A stretch of DNA of 64,000 nt, taken from positions 248,001 through 312,000 of the forward strand of contig NZ_SCOM01000002.1 of NCBI RefSeq assembly GCF_005508865.1. Reading direction: 5' to 3'. Under the pieces are notes generated by a model. That model searched no databases. It was not told where the DNA came from and was given only the letters and a program-made list of their open reading frames with translations. The position numbers and the translations under genes were made by a program. Of this stretch, positions 20,451 through 32,321 are shown piece after piece. Positions within the stretch are counted from its first letter, which is position 1. Each line of letters opens with the position of its first letter. The DNA comes from Pseudomonas sp. F(2018) (GTDB lineage: Bacteria; Pseudomonadota; Gammaproteobacteria; Pseudomonadales; Pseudomonadaceae).

Positions 20451-21017
20451 ATGAACAAAGACAGACTGAGCGAAAACGTCGCGAGCGCAGGCCAGGCTAG
20501 GCGAAACCAGGCGAAGCAGCGGAGTTTACAAGTCGTAAATGAGCATGCTGAGCCTGGTTTCAACGACGCATCGCCAAGCGCAGTAGTTTTCGCATCGTCT
20601 AGGCAAAGCGGTTTCACCCTGATCGAGATCATGGTGGTGGTGGTCATCCTCGGCATCCTCGCCGCCCTGGTGGTGCCGCAGGTGATGGGTCGCCCGGACC
20701 AGGCCAAGGTCACCGCGGCGCAGAACGACATCCGTGCTATCGGTGCGGCGCTGGACATGTACAAGCTGGACAACCAGAACTACCCGAGCACCCAGCAGGG
20801 CCTCGAGGCGCTGGTGAAGAAGCCCACCGGCAACCCGCCGGCGAAGAACTGGAACACCGAAGGCTACCTGAAGCGGCTGCCGGTCGATCCGTGGGGCAAT
20901 CAGTACCTGTACCTGTCGCCGGGTACCCGCAGCAAGATCGACCTGTACAGCCTGGGCGCCGACGGCCAGGAAGGCGGCGACGGTACCAATGCCGATATCG
21001 GTAACTGGGACCTCTGA
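20451..21017 (+). CDS. gspG: Major pseudopilin GspG/XcpT with unusually long leader
   Basis: Main subunit of the type II secretion pseudopilus, processed by the prepilin peptidase PilD/XcpA encoded elsewhere. The mature part is canonical: SGFTLIEIMVVVVILGILAA with Gly54/Phe55 at the cleavage site and Glu at mature position 5, then the calcium-site region DPWGNQYLYLSPG and the end NWDL. The leader is 54 residues instead of the usual 6-15, because a 138-bp repeat lies in frame within it. Removing that repeat restores MNKDRQSGFTLIE. No ATG, GTG or TTG in frame lies between the repeat and the cleavage site, so translation must cross the repeat. ATG 20451 follows the gspF stop directly; a TTG at 20448 is the alternative. 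Confidence 0.93.
   Translation: MNKDRLSENVASAGQARRNQAKQRSLQVVNEHAEPGFNDASPSAVVFASSRQSGFTLIEIMVVVVILGILAALVVPQVMGRPDQAKVTAAQNDIRAIGAALDMYKLDNQNYPSTQQGLEALVKKPTGNPPAKNWNTEGYLKRLPVDPWGNQYLYLSPGTRSKIDLYSLGADGQEGGDGTNADIGNWDL
20463..20600. repeat. 138-bp imperfect palindromic repeat inserted in the gspG leader
   Basis: The ends are inverted copies: AGACTGAGCGAAAAC on the left, and AGACGATGCGAAAAC when the right end is read on the other strand. Inner inverted pieces include AAACCAGGC with GCCTGGTTT, and a central stem TTTAC-AAGTC-GTAAA next to GCATGC. The length is exactly 46 codons with no stop in the gspG frame. The structure fits a dispersed palindromic or MITE-like element of the kind found in many copies in Pseudomonas chromosomes, but I cannot count copies here; no second copy was noticed in this window. 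CAAAG occurs just outside both ends (20456-20460 and 20604-20608). Confidence 0.75.
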
Positions 21018-21023
21018 TTTCCG

Positions 21024-21560
21024 ATGCGGCGAGTGCGCGGGTTTACGCTGATCGAGCTACTGGTGGTGCTGGTGCTGCTCGGCGTGCTGACCAGCCTCGC
21101 CGTGATCGGCAGCGGTCTGGCCAGCAGCCCCGCACGCAAGCTCAATGATGAGGCCGAGCGGCTCAACAGCCTGCTGCGGGTGTTGCTCGACGAGGCGGTG
21201 CTGGATAACCGCGAGTACGGCGTGCGTTTCGAGACGCACAGCTACCAGGTGCTGCGCTACGAGCCGCTGAAGTCGCGCTGGGAGCCTCTGGATAACAGGG
21301 TTCACGAGTTGCCGGAGTGGGTCCAGCTGAGCATCGAGGTGGAAGACCAGAATATCGGCCTGCCGACGGCCAAGGGTGACAAGGACAAGTCCGCACCCAA
21401 GCCGCCGCAGCTGCTGATCCTCTCCAGTGGCGAGCTGACGCCTTTCACCCTGCGTCTGGCCGGTGGTCGCGAACGTGGCGCACCGGTGCTGCTGCTGAGC
21501 AGCGACGGCTTCGCCGAGCCGGAGCTGAAGCCGGAAAATGCCAAGGGTCGCTCCGGATGA
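21024..21560 (+). CDS. gspH: Minor pseudopilin GspH/XcpU
   Basis: Minor pseudopilin of the tip complex. The short leader MRRVRG is cleaved before FTLIELLVVLVLLGVLTSLA, with Glu at mature position 5. The remaining 150 residues form the globular domain, which has a Lys/Asp/Pro-rich loop (AKGDKDKSAPKPP, about 115-127). The length of 178 residues is normal for GspH. It begins 6 bases after gspG and its end overlaps gspI as ATGA. Confidence 0.9.
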   Translation: MRRVRGFTLIELLVVLVLLGVLTSLAVIGSGLASSPARKLNDEAERLNSLLRVLLDEAVLDNREYGVRFETHSYQVLRYEPLKSRWEPLDNRVHELPEWVQLSIEVEDQNIGLPTAKGDKDKSAPKPPQLLILSSGELTPFTLRLAGGRERGAPVLLLSSDGFAEPELKPENAKGRSG

Positions 21561-21946
21561 AGCGTGGCCGTGGCTTTACCCTGCTCGAGGTGCTGGTGGC
21601 CCTGGCGATCTTTGCCGTGGTCGCCGCCAGTGTGCTCAGCGCCAGCGCCCGCTCGCTGAAGACCGCTGCCCGGCTGGAGGACAAGACCTTCGCCACCTGG
21701 CTGGCGGACAACCGTCTGCAGGACATCCAGCTGGCGGACAGTCCTCCCGGCGAGGGGCGCGAGCAGGGCGAGGAGACCTACGCCGGGCGCCGCTGGATGT
21801 GGCAGAGCGAAGTGCAGGCCACCAGCGAGCCGGAGATGCTGCGCGTCACCGTGCGGGTGGCGCTGCGCCCCGAGCGCGGCCTGCGCGGCAAGATCGAGGA
21901 CAACGCGCTAGTCACCCTCAGCGGCTTCGTCGGGGTCGAGCCATGA
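21557..21946 (+). CDS. gspI: Minor pseudopilin GspI/XcpV
   Basis: Minor pseudopilin thought to start tip assembly with GspJ and GspK. Leader MKRGRG, then FTLLEVLVALAIFAVVAASV with Glu at mature position 5. At 129 residues it is the smallest pseudopilin of the set, as usual for GspI. The conserved TWLADNRLQ segment is present. It overlaps both neighbours by 4 bases (ATGA), a sign of translational coupling. Confidence 0.93.
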   Translation: MKRGRGFTLLEVLVALAIFAVVAASVLSASARSLKTAARLEDKTFATWLADNRLQDIQLADSPPGEGREQGEETYAGRRWMWQSEVQATSEPEMLRVTVRVALRPERGLRGKIEDNALVTLSGFVGVEP

Positions 21947-22656
21947 GGCAGCGTGGCTTCACCCTGCTGGAGGTGCTGATCGCCATCGCCATCTTCGCCC
22001 TGCTGGCCATGGCCACCTACCGCATGCTCGACAGCGTGATGCAGACCGACCGCGGCCAGCGCGAGCAGGAGCAGCGTCTGCGCGAACTGACCAAGGCCAT
22101 GGCCGCCTTCGAGCGCGATCTGCTGCAGGTGAATGCGCGCCCGGTACGTGATCCGCTGGGCGACCCGCTGCCGTCCATGCGTGGCGACAGCGGGCGCGAT
22201 ACGCAACTGGAGTTCACTCGCAGCGGCTGGCGCAATCCGCTCGGTCAGCCGCGTGCCACCTTGCAGCGGGTGCGCTGGCAGCTGGAAGGCGAGCGCTGGC
22301 AGCGTGCCTATTGGTCGGTACTGGACCAGGCTCAGGACAGCCAGCCGCGGGTGCAGCAGGCGCTGGACGGGGTCAAGCGCTTCGAGCTGCGCTTTCTCGA
22401 TGAAGAGGGGCGCTGGCTGCAGAGCTGGCCGGCGGCCAACAGTCGCGCCGACGAGGCGCTGCGCCAGCTGCCCAAGGCCGTCGAGCTGACCATCGAGCAC
22501 CGTTACTACGGTGAACTGCGGCGCCTCTGGCGCATGCCGGAGATGCCGCCGCAGGAGCAGGTCACGCCGCCCAATGGTGAGGATGGGGGAGAGGACGGCG
22601 GCGAGCTGTTGCCGGAAGAGCCCAGCCCGGAGCTGCCTCAGGAGCCGCAAGGATGA
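21943..22656 (+). CDS. gspJ: Minor pseudopilin GspJ/XcpW
   Basis: Minor pseudopilin of the GspIJK tip. Leader MRQRG, then FTLLEVLIAIAIFALLAMATYRML; Glu at mature position 5. The globular domain contains the typical FERDLLQVNARPVRD and LQRVRWQLEGERWQR segments. The last 35 residues or so are a Pro/Glu/Gly-rich tail (LLPEEPSPELPQEPQG) that is probably disordered. The 237 residues fit the family. ATGA overlaps join it to gspI and gspK. Confidence 0.94.
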   Translation: MRQRGFTLLEVLIAIAIFALLAMATYRMLDSVMQTDRGQREQEQRLRELTKAMAAFERDLLQVNARPVRDPLGDPLPSMRGDSGRDTQLEFTRSGWRNPLGQPRATLQRVRWQLEGERWQRAYWSVLDQAQDSQPRVQQALDGVKRFELRFLDEEGRWLQSWPAANSRADEALRQLPKAVELTIEHRYYGELRRLWRMPEMPPQEQVTPPNGEDGGEDGGELLPEEPSPELPQEPQG

Positions 22657-23606
22657 GGCGCCAGCGCGGAGTCGCGCTGATCACCGTGCTGCTGGTGGTG
22701 GCGCTGGTGACCATCATTTGCGCCGCACTGCTGCTGCGCCAGCAGCTGGCGATCCGCAGCACCGGCAACCAGTTGCTGGTGCGCCAGGCGCAGTACTACG
22801 CCGAGGGCGGCGAGCTGCTGGCCAAGGCCATGTTGCGGCGCGATGTGAGCACCGACCAGGTGGATCACCTGGCCGAGCCCTGGGCCAACCCCAAGCTGAG
22901 TTTCCCGCTGGACGAAGGCGGCGAGCTGCGCCTGCGCATCGAGGACCTGTCCGGGCGCTTCAACCTCAACAGCCTGGCCGCCGATGGCGAGGCCGGAAAA
23001 CAGGCGCTGTTGCGGCTGCGCCGCCTTCTGCAGACATTGCAGCTGAGCCCTGCCTATGCCGATCGCCTGCTCGACTGGGTCGATGGCGATCAGGACCCCG
23101 GCGGCATGTCCGGCGCCGAGGACGATCAGTACCTGCTGCTGAAGCCGCCCTACCGGACCGGAGTAGGGCGCATCGCCGATATCTCCGAACTGCGCCTGCT
23201 GCTGGGCATGAGCGAGACCGACTACCGGCGTCTGGCGCCCTTCGTCAGTGCGCTGCCGAGAGACATCGGGCTGAATATCAATACCGCCAGTGCCCAGGTG
23301 CTGGCCTGCCTGGGGGACAACATCCCCGAGTCGGCGCTGAAGACCGTTATCGAAGGGCGCGGGCGTACCGGTTACCGCGATACCGCTGCGTTCACCCAGC
23401 AGCTGACCGCCTATGCGGTGAGCCCGCAGGGGTTGCTCACCGGTAGCCAATATTTTCGTGTCACCACCGAAGTGCTGCTGGGTGACCGGCGCCAGGTGCT
23501 GGCCAGCTATCTGCAACGTGGTAATGATGGGCGCGTGCGGGTCATGGCGCGCGATCTGGGGCAGGAGGGCTTGGCGCCCATGCCCGTCGAGGAGTCCGAG
23601 GAATGA
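22653..23606 (+). CDS. gspK: Minor pseudopilin GspK/XcpX
   Basis: Large pseudopilin capping the tip. Leader MRRQRG, then VALITVLLVVALVTIICAAL; mature position 5 is Thr rather than Glu, which is the hallmark of GspK and not a defect. The inserted alpha-helical domain and the SAM-like segment LNINTASAQVLACLGDNI are visible. RLLDWVDGDQDPGGMSGAEDDQYL carries acidic residues of the usual calcium region. At 317 residues it is normal. Confidence 0.95.
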   Translation: MRRQRGVALITVLLVVALVTIICAALLLRQQLAIRSTGNQLLVRQAQYYAEGGELLAKAMLRRDVSTDQVDHLAEPWANPKLSFPLDEGGELRLRIEDLSGRFNLNSLAADGEAGKQALLRLRRLLQTLQLSPAYADRLLDWVDGDQDPGGMSGAEDDQYLLLKPPYRTGVGRIADISELRLLLGMSETDYRRLAPFVSALPRDIGLNINTASAQVLACLGDNIPESALKTVIEGRGRTGYRDTAAFTQQLTAYAVSPQGLLTGSQYFRVTTEVLLGDRRQVLASYLQRGNDGRVRVMARDLGQEGLAPMPVEESEE

Positions 23607-24748
23607 GTCTGCTCAGCGTTTTTCTTTCGCCACAGGCCTGTGCCGAAACGGCGGCCGATCTGCCGGTCTGGCGGGTCGATGGCGATATCTGCAGCCAGCG
23701 CCCCTTCGCCGAAGCGCTGCCGCGTGAGGATCAGGTCTGGCGCCTGGTGCTGCCGGTGGAGGCGGTGACCGTCTGCGCCGTACAGCTGCCCACCACCAAG
23801 GCGCGCTGGTTGCAGAAGGCCTTGCCGTTCGCCGTGGAGGAGCTGCTGGCCGAAGACGTGGAGCAGTTCCACCTGAGCGTCGGCGGCCAGCTGGCCGACG
23901 GCCGTCATCGGGTCTATGCGGTGCGCCGTGCCTGGCTGTCCGGCTGGCTGGCGCTGTGTGGCGACAACCCGCCGCAGCGTATCGAGGTGGATGCAGATCT
24001 GCTGGTCGAGGAGGGCAGCCAACTGCTGTGCCTGGGTGAGCGCTGGCTGCTCGGTGGCACCGGTGAGGCGCGCCTGGCCCTGCGCAGCGAGGACTGGTCG
24101 CAACTGGCAGGTCTCTGCCCATCGCCGCGGGTTGCCTATGTGGCGAGCGGCCAAGCGGCGCCCGTGGACGTCGATGAGACTCACGAAGTGGCCCAGCCGT
24201 TGTCCTGGCTGGCCCAGCAGCGCGCGCAGTGCAATCTGGCTCAGGGCCCGTTTGCCCGGCGCGAGCCGTCCGGTCAGTGGCAGCGCTGGAGGCCACTGGC
24301 TGCGCTGGTCGGCCTGTGCCTGGTACTGCAATGGGGTTTCAATCTGGCCCAGGGCTGGTACCTGCAGCGCGAGGGCGAGCGCTATGCCCAGGCCAGTCAG
24401 GAGTTGTACCGCGAGCTATTTCCCGACGACAACAAGCTGATCAACCTGCGCGCGCAATTCGACCAGCATCTCGCCGAGGCCGAAGGAGGAGGGCAGAGCC
24501 AGCTGCTCAGCCTGCTCGACCAGGCTGCCGCGGCGATCAATCAGGAGGGCGCGAAGGTGCAGGTGCAGCAGCTGGACTTCAATGCCCAGCGCGGCGACCT
24601 GGCGCTCAACCTGCAGGCCAACGACTTTGCCTCGCTGGAGAGCCTGCGTACGCGCCTGCAGGAGGCCGGCCTGGCGGTGGACATGGGCTCGGCGAGCCGT
24701 GAAGACAGTGGCGTCAGCGCACGCCTGGTGATTGGAGGTAATGGATGA
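23603..24748 (+). CDS. gspL: Type II secretion protein GspL/XcpY
   Basis: Bitopic inner-membrane protein that holds GspE at the membrane and pairs with GspM. The cytoplasmic actin-like part (about 1-225) contains the GspE-binding region with LQKALPFAVEELLAEDVEQFH. A single membrane helix (LAALVGLCLVLQWGFNLAQG, about 232-251) is followed by a periplasmic ferredoxin-like domain (about 300-381). The start overlaps gspK as ATGA. The length of 381 is normal. Confidence 0.94.
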   Translation: MSLLSVFLSPQACAETAADLPVWRVDGDICSQRPFAEALPREDQVWRLVLPVEAVTVCAVQLPTTKARWLQKALPFAVEELLAEDVEQFHLSVGGQLADGRHRVYAVRRAWLSGWLALCGDNPPQRIEVDADLLVEEGSQLLCLGERWLLGGTGEARLALRSEDWSQLAGLCPSPRVAYVASGQAAPVDVDETHEVAQPLSWLAQQRAQCNLAQGPFARREPSGQWQRWRPLAALVGLCLVLQWGFNLAQGWYLQREGERYAQASQELYRELFPDDNKLINLRAQFDQHLAEAEGGGQSQLLSLLDQAAAAINQEGAKVQVQQLDFNAQRGDLALNLQANDFASLESLRTRLQEAGLAVDMGSASREDSGVSARLVIGGNG

Positions 24749-25257
24749 GTGGCTTGGCTTCGCAACTGCAGGCGCGGATTGCCCATCATCCGCTGACCGC
24801 CCGCTGGCAGGGGATGCCGGCGCGTGACCGTCTGGCACTGGTGCTGCTCGGCGGCTTCCTGGCGCTGGTGCTGCTCTATCTGCTGGTGTGGCGGCCGGTC
24901 AGCCAGAACCTGGAGCAGGCGCGCAGCTTCCTCCAGCAGCAGCGGGCGCTGCATGCCTACCTGCAGGAGCATGCGCCGCAGGTGCGCTCGCTGCAGGGAC
25001 GCCCGCAGGTCAGCATCGACGCTACCGCCTTGCAGGGCCTGGTGACCGGCAGCGCCGCCAGCCAGGGGCTGAATGTCGAGCGCCTGGACAACCAGGGCGA
25101 CGGTGGCCTGCAGGTCAGCCTGCAACCCACCGAGTTCGCGCGCCTGTTGCGCTGGCTGGTGAGCCTGGAGGAGCAGGGCGTGCGAGTCGACGAGGCGGGG
25201 CTGGAACGGGCCGAGAAGGGGCTGGTGACCACCCGCCTGCTGCTGCGCGCGGGTTGA
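24745..25257 (+). CDS. gspM: Type II secretion protein GspM/XcpZ
   Basis: Small bitopic protein, partner of GspL, and the last gene of the xcp arm. A cytoplasmic stretch (1-27), one transmembrane helix (LALVLLGGFLALVLLYLLVW, about 28-47) and a periplasmic ferredoxin-like domain (about 85-170) make up 170 residues, as expected. The start overlaps gspL (ATGA). There is no gspN and no gspO in this locus; in Pseudomonas the prepilin peptidase is encoded with the type IV pilus genes. Confidence 0.93.
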   Translation: MSGLASQLQARIAHHPLTARWQGMPARDRLALVLLGGFLALVLLYLLVWRPVSQNLEQARSFLQQQRALHAYLQEHAPQVRSLQGRPQVSIDATALQGLVTGSAASQGLNVERLDNQGDGGLQVSLQPTEFARLLRWLVSLEEQGVRVDEAGLERAEKGLVTTRLLLRAG

Positions 25258-25273
25258 TGCCGTTGCACCAGAC

Positions 25274-25290
25274 GGGTGCCCTTGGCACCC
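25274..25290. other. Small hairpin after gspM
   Basis: GGGTGCC (25274-25280), loop CTT, GGCACCC (25284-25290). It closes the gspE-M operon in position but lacks a T tract, so termination there is uncertain. The rest of the 146 bases before the tRNA genes shows only the tRNA promoter. Confidence 0.4.
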
Positions 25291-25352
25291 GAATCGGGCA
25301 TGAGCAAGACAGTCGCGAAAATCGATCCCGGAGAAAAATTTCAAGCAGGGTG

Positions 25353-25381
25353 TTGACTTAGCCAAGGCCTCTGCGTAAATT
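25353..25381 (+). promoter_or_regulatory. Promoter of the tRNA-Val/tRNA-Asp pair
   Basis: TTGACT (25353-25358), a 17-base spacer and TAAATT (25376-25381), followed by a GC-rich discriminator. It ends 22 bases before the tRNA-Val gene and is the best sigma-70 match nearby. Confidence 0.65.
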
Positions 25382-25403
25382 GCGCCACCTCGCAAGGCTA
25401 CTC

Positions 25404-25479
25404 GGGTGATTAGCTCAGCCGGGAGAGCATCTGCCTTACAAGCAGAGGGTCGGCGGTTCGATCCCGTCATCACCCACCA
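25404..25479 (+). tRNA. tRNA-Val (anticodon TAC)
   Basis: Cloverleaf of 76 bases including the encoded CCA end. The acceptor stem GGGTGAT pairs with ATCACCC. The anticodon stem TCTGC/GCAGA encloses the loop CTTACAA with anticodon TAC at 25437-25439. The T arm contains GGTTCGATCC. All stems close. Confidence 0.97.
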
Positions 25480-25500
25480 TATCTCTTGCGAGACCGACGC

Positions 25501-25577
25501 GCAGCGGTAGTTCAGTCGGTTAGAATACCGGCCTGTCACGCCGGGGGTCGCGGGTTCGAGTCCCGTCCGCTGCGCCA
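25501..25577 (+). tRNA. tRNA-Asp (anticodon GTC)
   Basis: Cloverleaf with acceptor stem GCAGCGG/CCGCTGC, discriminator G and encoded CCA. The anticodon stem CCGGC/GCCGG encloses CTGTCAC with anticodon GTC at 25535-25537. The T arm has GGTTCGAGTCC. It lies 21 bases after tRNA-Val, and the two share one transcript. Confidence 0.97.
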
Positions 25578-25586
25578 TATATAGAG

Positions 25587-25618
25587 AAGCCCTCAGTTCG
25601 CAAGAACTGGGGGCTTTT
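25587..25618 (+). terminator. Terminator of the tRNA pair
   Basis: AAGCCCTCAGTTC (25587-25599), loop GCAA, GAACTGGGGGCTTTT (25604-25618), with one T-G pair in the stem. Confidence 0.9.
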
Positions 25619-25640
25619 CGCATCTGGTGGAAAATTTTCG

Positions 25641-25658
25641 CCGTCACCGTTTTGTCAT
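25641..25658 (+). promoter_or_regulatory. Possible PhoB-box-like direct repeat
   Basis: CCGTCAC, 4 bases, TTGTCAT: two 7-base copies with an 11-base period, like the Pho box repeat CTGTCAT-N4-CTGTCAT (5/7 and 6/7 matches). It lies about 68 bases before the 28-residue peptide gene. No good -10 is seen at the expected distance, so this is weak. Confidence 0.25.
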
Positions 25659-25725
25659 CGGGAATCTTCAGTCTGTTGGCATGGTCTTTGTTTCAATCAA
25701 GACCTAACGACAGGAGGAAGAACCT

Positions 25726-25808
25726 ATGGATGACTATGTCGAAGAGCTTCTCGAGTCCCGCGCCATCGAGCAGGACCCGGCCGAACCGGCCGAAGACGCC
25801 ACCGAGCT

Positions 25809-25812
<4 letters not shown>
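25726..25812 (+). CDS. Small acidic peptide, 28 residues
   Basis: A short gene with a very strong ribosome binding site: AGGAGG (25712-25717) placed 8 bases before ATG. The product begins MDDYVEELLESRAIEQD and continues with a Pro/Ala/Glu/Asp repeat-like tail (PAEPAEDATEL). It is strongly acidic, has no membrane segment and no cysteine. I do not recognise a family. It converges on the AraC gene, and the two stop codons overlap within TTAA. The consensus ribosome site, the codon use like its neighbours and its own leader make it more likely real than chance. Confidence 0.55.
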
Positions 25813-30201
<4,389 letters not shown>

Positions 30202-30204
30202 CGG

Positions 30205-30231
30205 AAACGCCCCGCCCAGTGCGGGGCGTTT
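30205..30231 (+). terminator. Terminator after fadH
   Basis: AAACGCCCCGC (30205-30215), loop CCAGT, GCGGGGCGTTT (30221-30231). The stem is 11 bp with a short T tract. Confidence 0.8.
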
Positions 30232-30263
30232 GCTATGTGGCTCATAACAACAAGGAGAAACCC

Positions 30264-30695
30264 ATGTCCACCGATCTGCAATTGCAACCGGCGGCCGCCG
30301 CCAGCCTGCAGCGCTGGCACCAATTTATCGCCGCCAAGGATCTGCGCCAGCTGCCCGAGCTGCTGCATGCCCAGGCGGTATTCCGCTCGCCGATGGCGCA
30401 CACACCTTATCCGGGCGCGCCGACGGTCAACATGATCCTCAACACCGTGCTGCAGGTGTTCCAGGACTTCGCCTATCACCGCGAGCTGGTCAGTGCCGAT
30501 GGCCTGAATGTGGTGCTGGAGTTCTCGGCCCGCGTCGGTGAGCGCGAGCTCAAGGGCATCGACATGATCCGCTTCGACGAGAGTGGCAAGATCGTCGAGT
30601 TCGAGGTGATGGTCCGCCCGATGAGCGGTTTGCAGGCCCTCGGCGAGGAAATGGGTCGCCGTCTGGCGCCTTTCCTGGCGGCTGCCAAGGCCTGA
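30264..30695 (+). CDS. NTF2/SnoaL-like small protein
   Basis: A 143-residue soluble protein with the profile of the NTF2-like (SnoaL/steroid isomerase) fold: an N-terminal helix with W and FIAAKDLRQLPELLH, then F-R-S-P, and a C-terminal sheet with GIDMIRFDESGKIVEFEVMVRP. Such proteins bind or isomerise small ligands, or serve only as binding domains; the substrate cannot be read here. AAGGAG lies 6 bases before the ATG. It follows fadH after the terminator, and a link to fatty acid metabolism is only suggested by position. Confidence 0.7.
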   Translation: MSTDLQLQPAAAASLQRWHQFIAAKDLRQLPELLHAQAVFRSPMAHTPYPGAPTVNMILNTVLQVFQDFAYHRELVSADGLNVVLEFSARVGERELKGIDMIRFDESGKIVEFEVMVRPMSGLQALGEEMGRRLAPFLAAAKA

Positions 30696-30773
30696 TTCGC
30701 CCAGCCCGTCACAGTTTCACCCTGCCGCCGGTCTGCTGCCGCGCGGCGGCAGGGCGCTGCCAACCCAGTCACA

Positions 30774-30801
30774 TTGCCCGCGTTCCGTTTTCCCCTAGAC
30801 T
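30774..30801 (+). promoter_or_regulatory. Candidate promoter of the coiled-coil gene
   Basis: TTGCCC (30774-30779), a 16-base spacer, TAGACT (30796-30801), 99 bases before the start codon. A GC-rich dyad CTGCCGCC/GGCGGCAG (30722-30729 and 30745-30752) lies upstream and may end the previous transcript, although it has no T run. Confidence 0.4.
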
Positions 30802-30900
30802 TGCCTGAAACAATGGATGGCGCCTGCTTCGCAGGTTATGTGCACGCGCGGAACAACCGTAGCGCGCCGATCGTGATCCCGGTGGCCTTGAGGAAAATCC

Positions 30901-32265
30901 ATGAGCATGCAGAACAAAGCGCAGATGGTCGAAGCGGTGCTGTTCTTCAATGAACAGGGCGTCTGCAAGCAAATGCTCTTCCCCGAATTCGAGGCCCTGC
31001 TCGACAACGTGGTGAACATGCCCGAGTTCGCCGATCAGCAGATGCGCATGGCCTATGTGCTGATCAACCCGCGCCTGATGGTGCGTGCCGCGGTGTTCTT
31101 CTACCTGGACTTCGATGAGAGCGGCGCGGCCGACAAGGGCTGGAACCTGCCGCTGCGCCATCTGGCCGACAATGCCGGGCGTGGCCCGGACCTCGGCGCC
31201 GGCCCGATCCGCCTGGCCTGCCGCAGCCAGTGCCCGGTGTCCTGGCACCAGATGCACCTGTGGGACCCCAGCCTGGCGCCCGGCAAGAACGACCTGGCGG
31301 TGATCCGCGATGTGGTCAAGCGCAACGCCCTTGGCCTGCTGGCCGAAGAAGAGACCGCCGTGATGCTGCCGGAGCGCCTGCAGGTGGCCGCCGAAGATAA
31401 GTGGCAGGCGCCCGACCCCGCCCGCGAAGAGGCCGACAAGCAGGCCGAGCGCAAGGAACAGGAGCACCGCCTGAAGACCGCCCAGCTGATCAAGCAGCAG
31501 CGTCTGCGCATCAGCACCCTGGGCAAGCAGTACGAGGAAGAGCAGGCCCGCTTCAAGCTGGCCGCCGATGAGCGCCAGCGCTCGCTGCAGACCGAGATCC
31601 ACAACCTGCACCAGGCCCTGCGTCAGCAGGAAGAGCTGAATGCCAGCCTCAAGGAGCAGCTGGGCGCCCAGGCCGATGGCATGCAGCAGACCCGCGAGGA
31701 GCTGTCCCGCCAGCTGCGCGATCTGGAGCGCCACGGCCGTACCGAGGCCGATATCCTGCGTGCCCAGTTCGATGCCGAGCTGCAGGCCCGGGTCGCCGCC
31801 GCGGTGGCGGAGTTCAAGGAACAGGTGGCCATTCGCGACGTCGAGCTGGCCTACCGCGCCGAGCAGGAGACCCAGCTGCAGAACGAACTGGAGCGTCTCA
31901 AGCGCGAGCGCGACGACCTGGCCAGCCAGGGTGGCGAACAGATCCTCGAACGCCTGGCCAAGCTCGGTGTGGTGTTTGTCGTCTATCACCCGGGTGCCGG
32001 CCACCTGACCATCCCGCTGCAGGATATCGCGCGTTACCAGAACAACCCCCTGAGCTATGCGGCGGCCAAGTGCTTCGTCTCCGAGGAGCAGTACCGCCAG
32101 TGGCTGGCCCACTACCAGCAGCCGACATGCGAGGCCAGCCTGCCGTCCGGCGATCGCTGCTCCATGCCTATCGACCGGGTGGAGACGCCCAGCCGCTTCG
32201 TGGTCGGCGAATCCAACTGCTGCGCGCGACACAAGGCCGGAGCGCGCCTGCGCACCGTGAGCTGA
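30901..32265 (+). CDS. Conserved coiled-coil protein of unknown function
   Basis: A 454-residue protein in three parts. Residues 1-160 form a globular domain (LFFNEQGVCKQMLFPEFEALL, WNLPLRHLADNAGRGPDLG). Residues about 165-360 are a long charged coiled coil rich in Glu, Gln, Lys and Arg. The C-terminal 90 residues are globular, with VVFVVYHPGAGHLTIPLQDI and several cysteines (CEASLPSGDRCSMP, NCCARHK). The gene seems to be conserved in Pseudomonas between fadH and the PLP gene, but I know of no function. AGGA stands before the ATG. The paired cysteines at the end could bind a metal; this is a guess. Confidence 0.75.
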   Translation: MSMQNKAQMVEAVLFFNEQGVCKQMLFPEFEALLDNVVNMPEFADQQMRMAYVLINPRLMVRAAVFFYLDFDESGAADKGWNLPLRHLADNAGRGPDLGAGPIRLACRSQCPVSWHQMHLWDPSLAPGKNDLAVIRDVVKRNALGLLAEEETAVMLPERLQVAAEDKWQAPDPAREEADKQAERKEQEHRLKTAQLIKQQRLRISTLGKQYEEEQARFKLAADERQRSLQTEIHNLHQALRQQEELNASLKEQLGAQADGMQQTREELSRQLRDLERHGRTEADILRAQFDAELQARVAAAVAEFKEQVAIRDVELAYRAEQETQLQNELERLKRERDDLASQGGEQILERLAKLGVVFVVYHPGAGHLTIPLQDIARYQNNPLSYAAAKCFVSEEQYRQWLAHYQQPTCEASLPSGDRCSMPIDRVETPSRFVVGESNCCARHKAGARLRTVS

Positions 32266-32321
32266 GCGGTTACCATGGAGCCCGGCGCCTGACTCCTGGC
32301 GCCCAGCCGATCAGCTCCCGC

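Noticed and set aside
22653..22760. Missing Glu at mature position 5 of GspK as a defect
   Set aside because: GspK pseudopilins naturally lack this Glu; Thr here follows the family rule.
23599..25257. Possible gspN or gspO at the end of the xcp arm
   Set aside because: After gspM only a hairpin and tRNA genes follow; no prepilin peptidase or GspN sequence is present.
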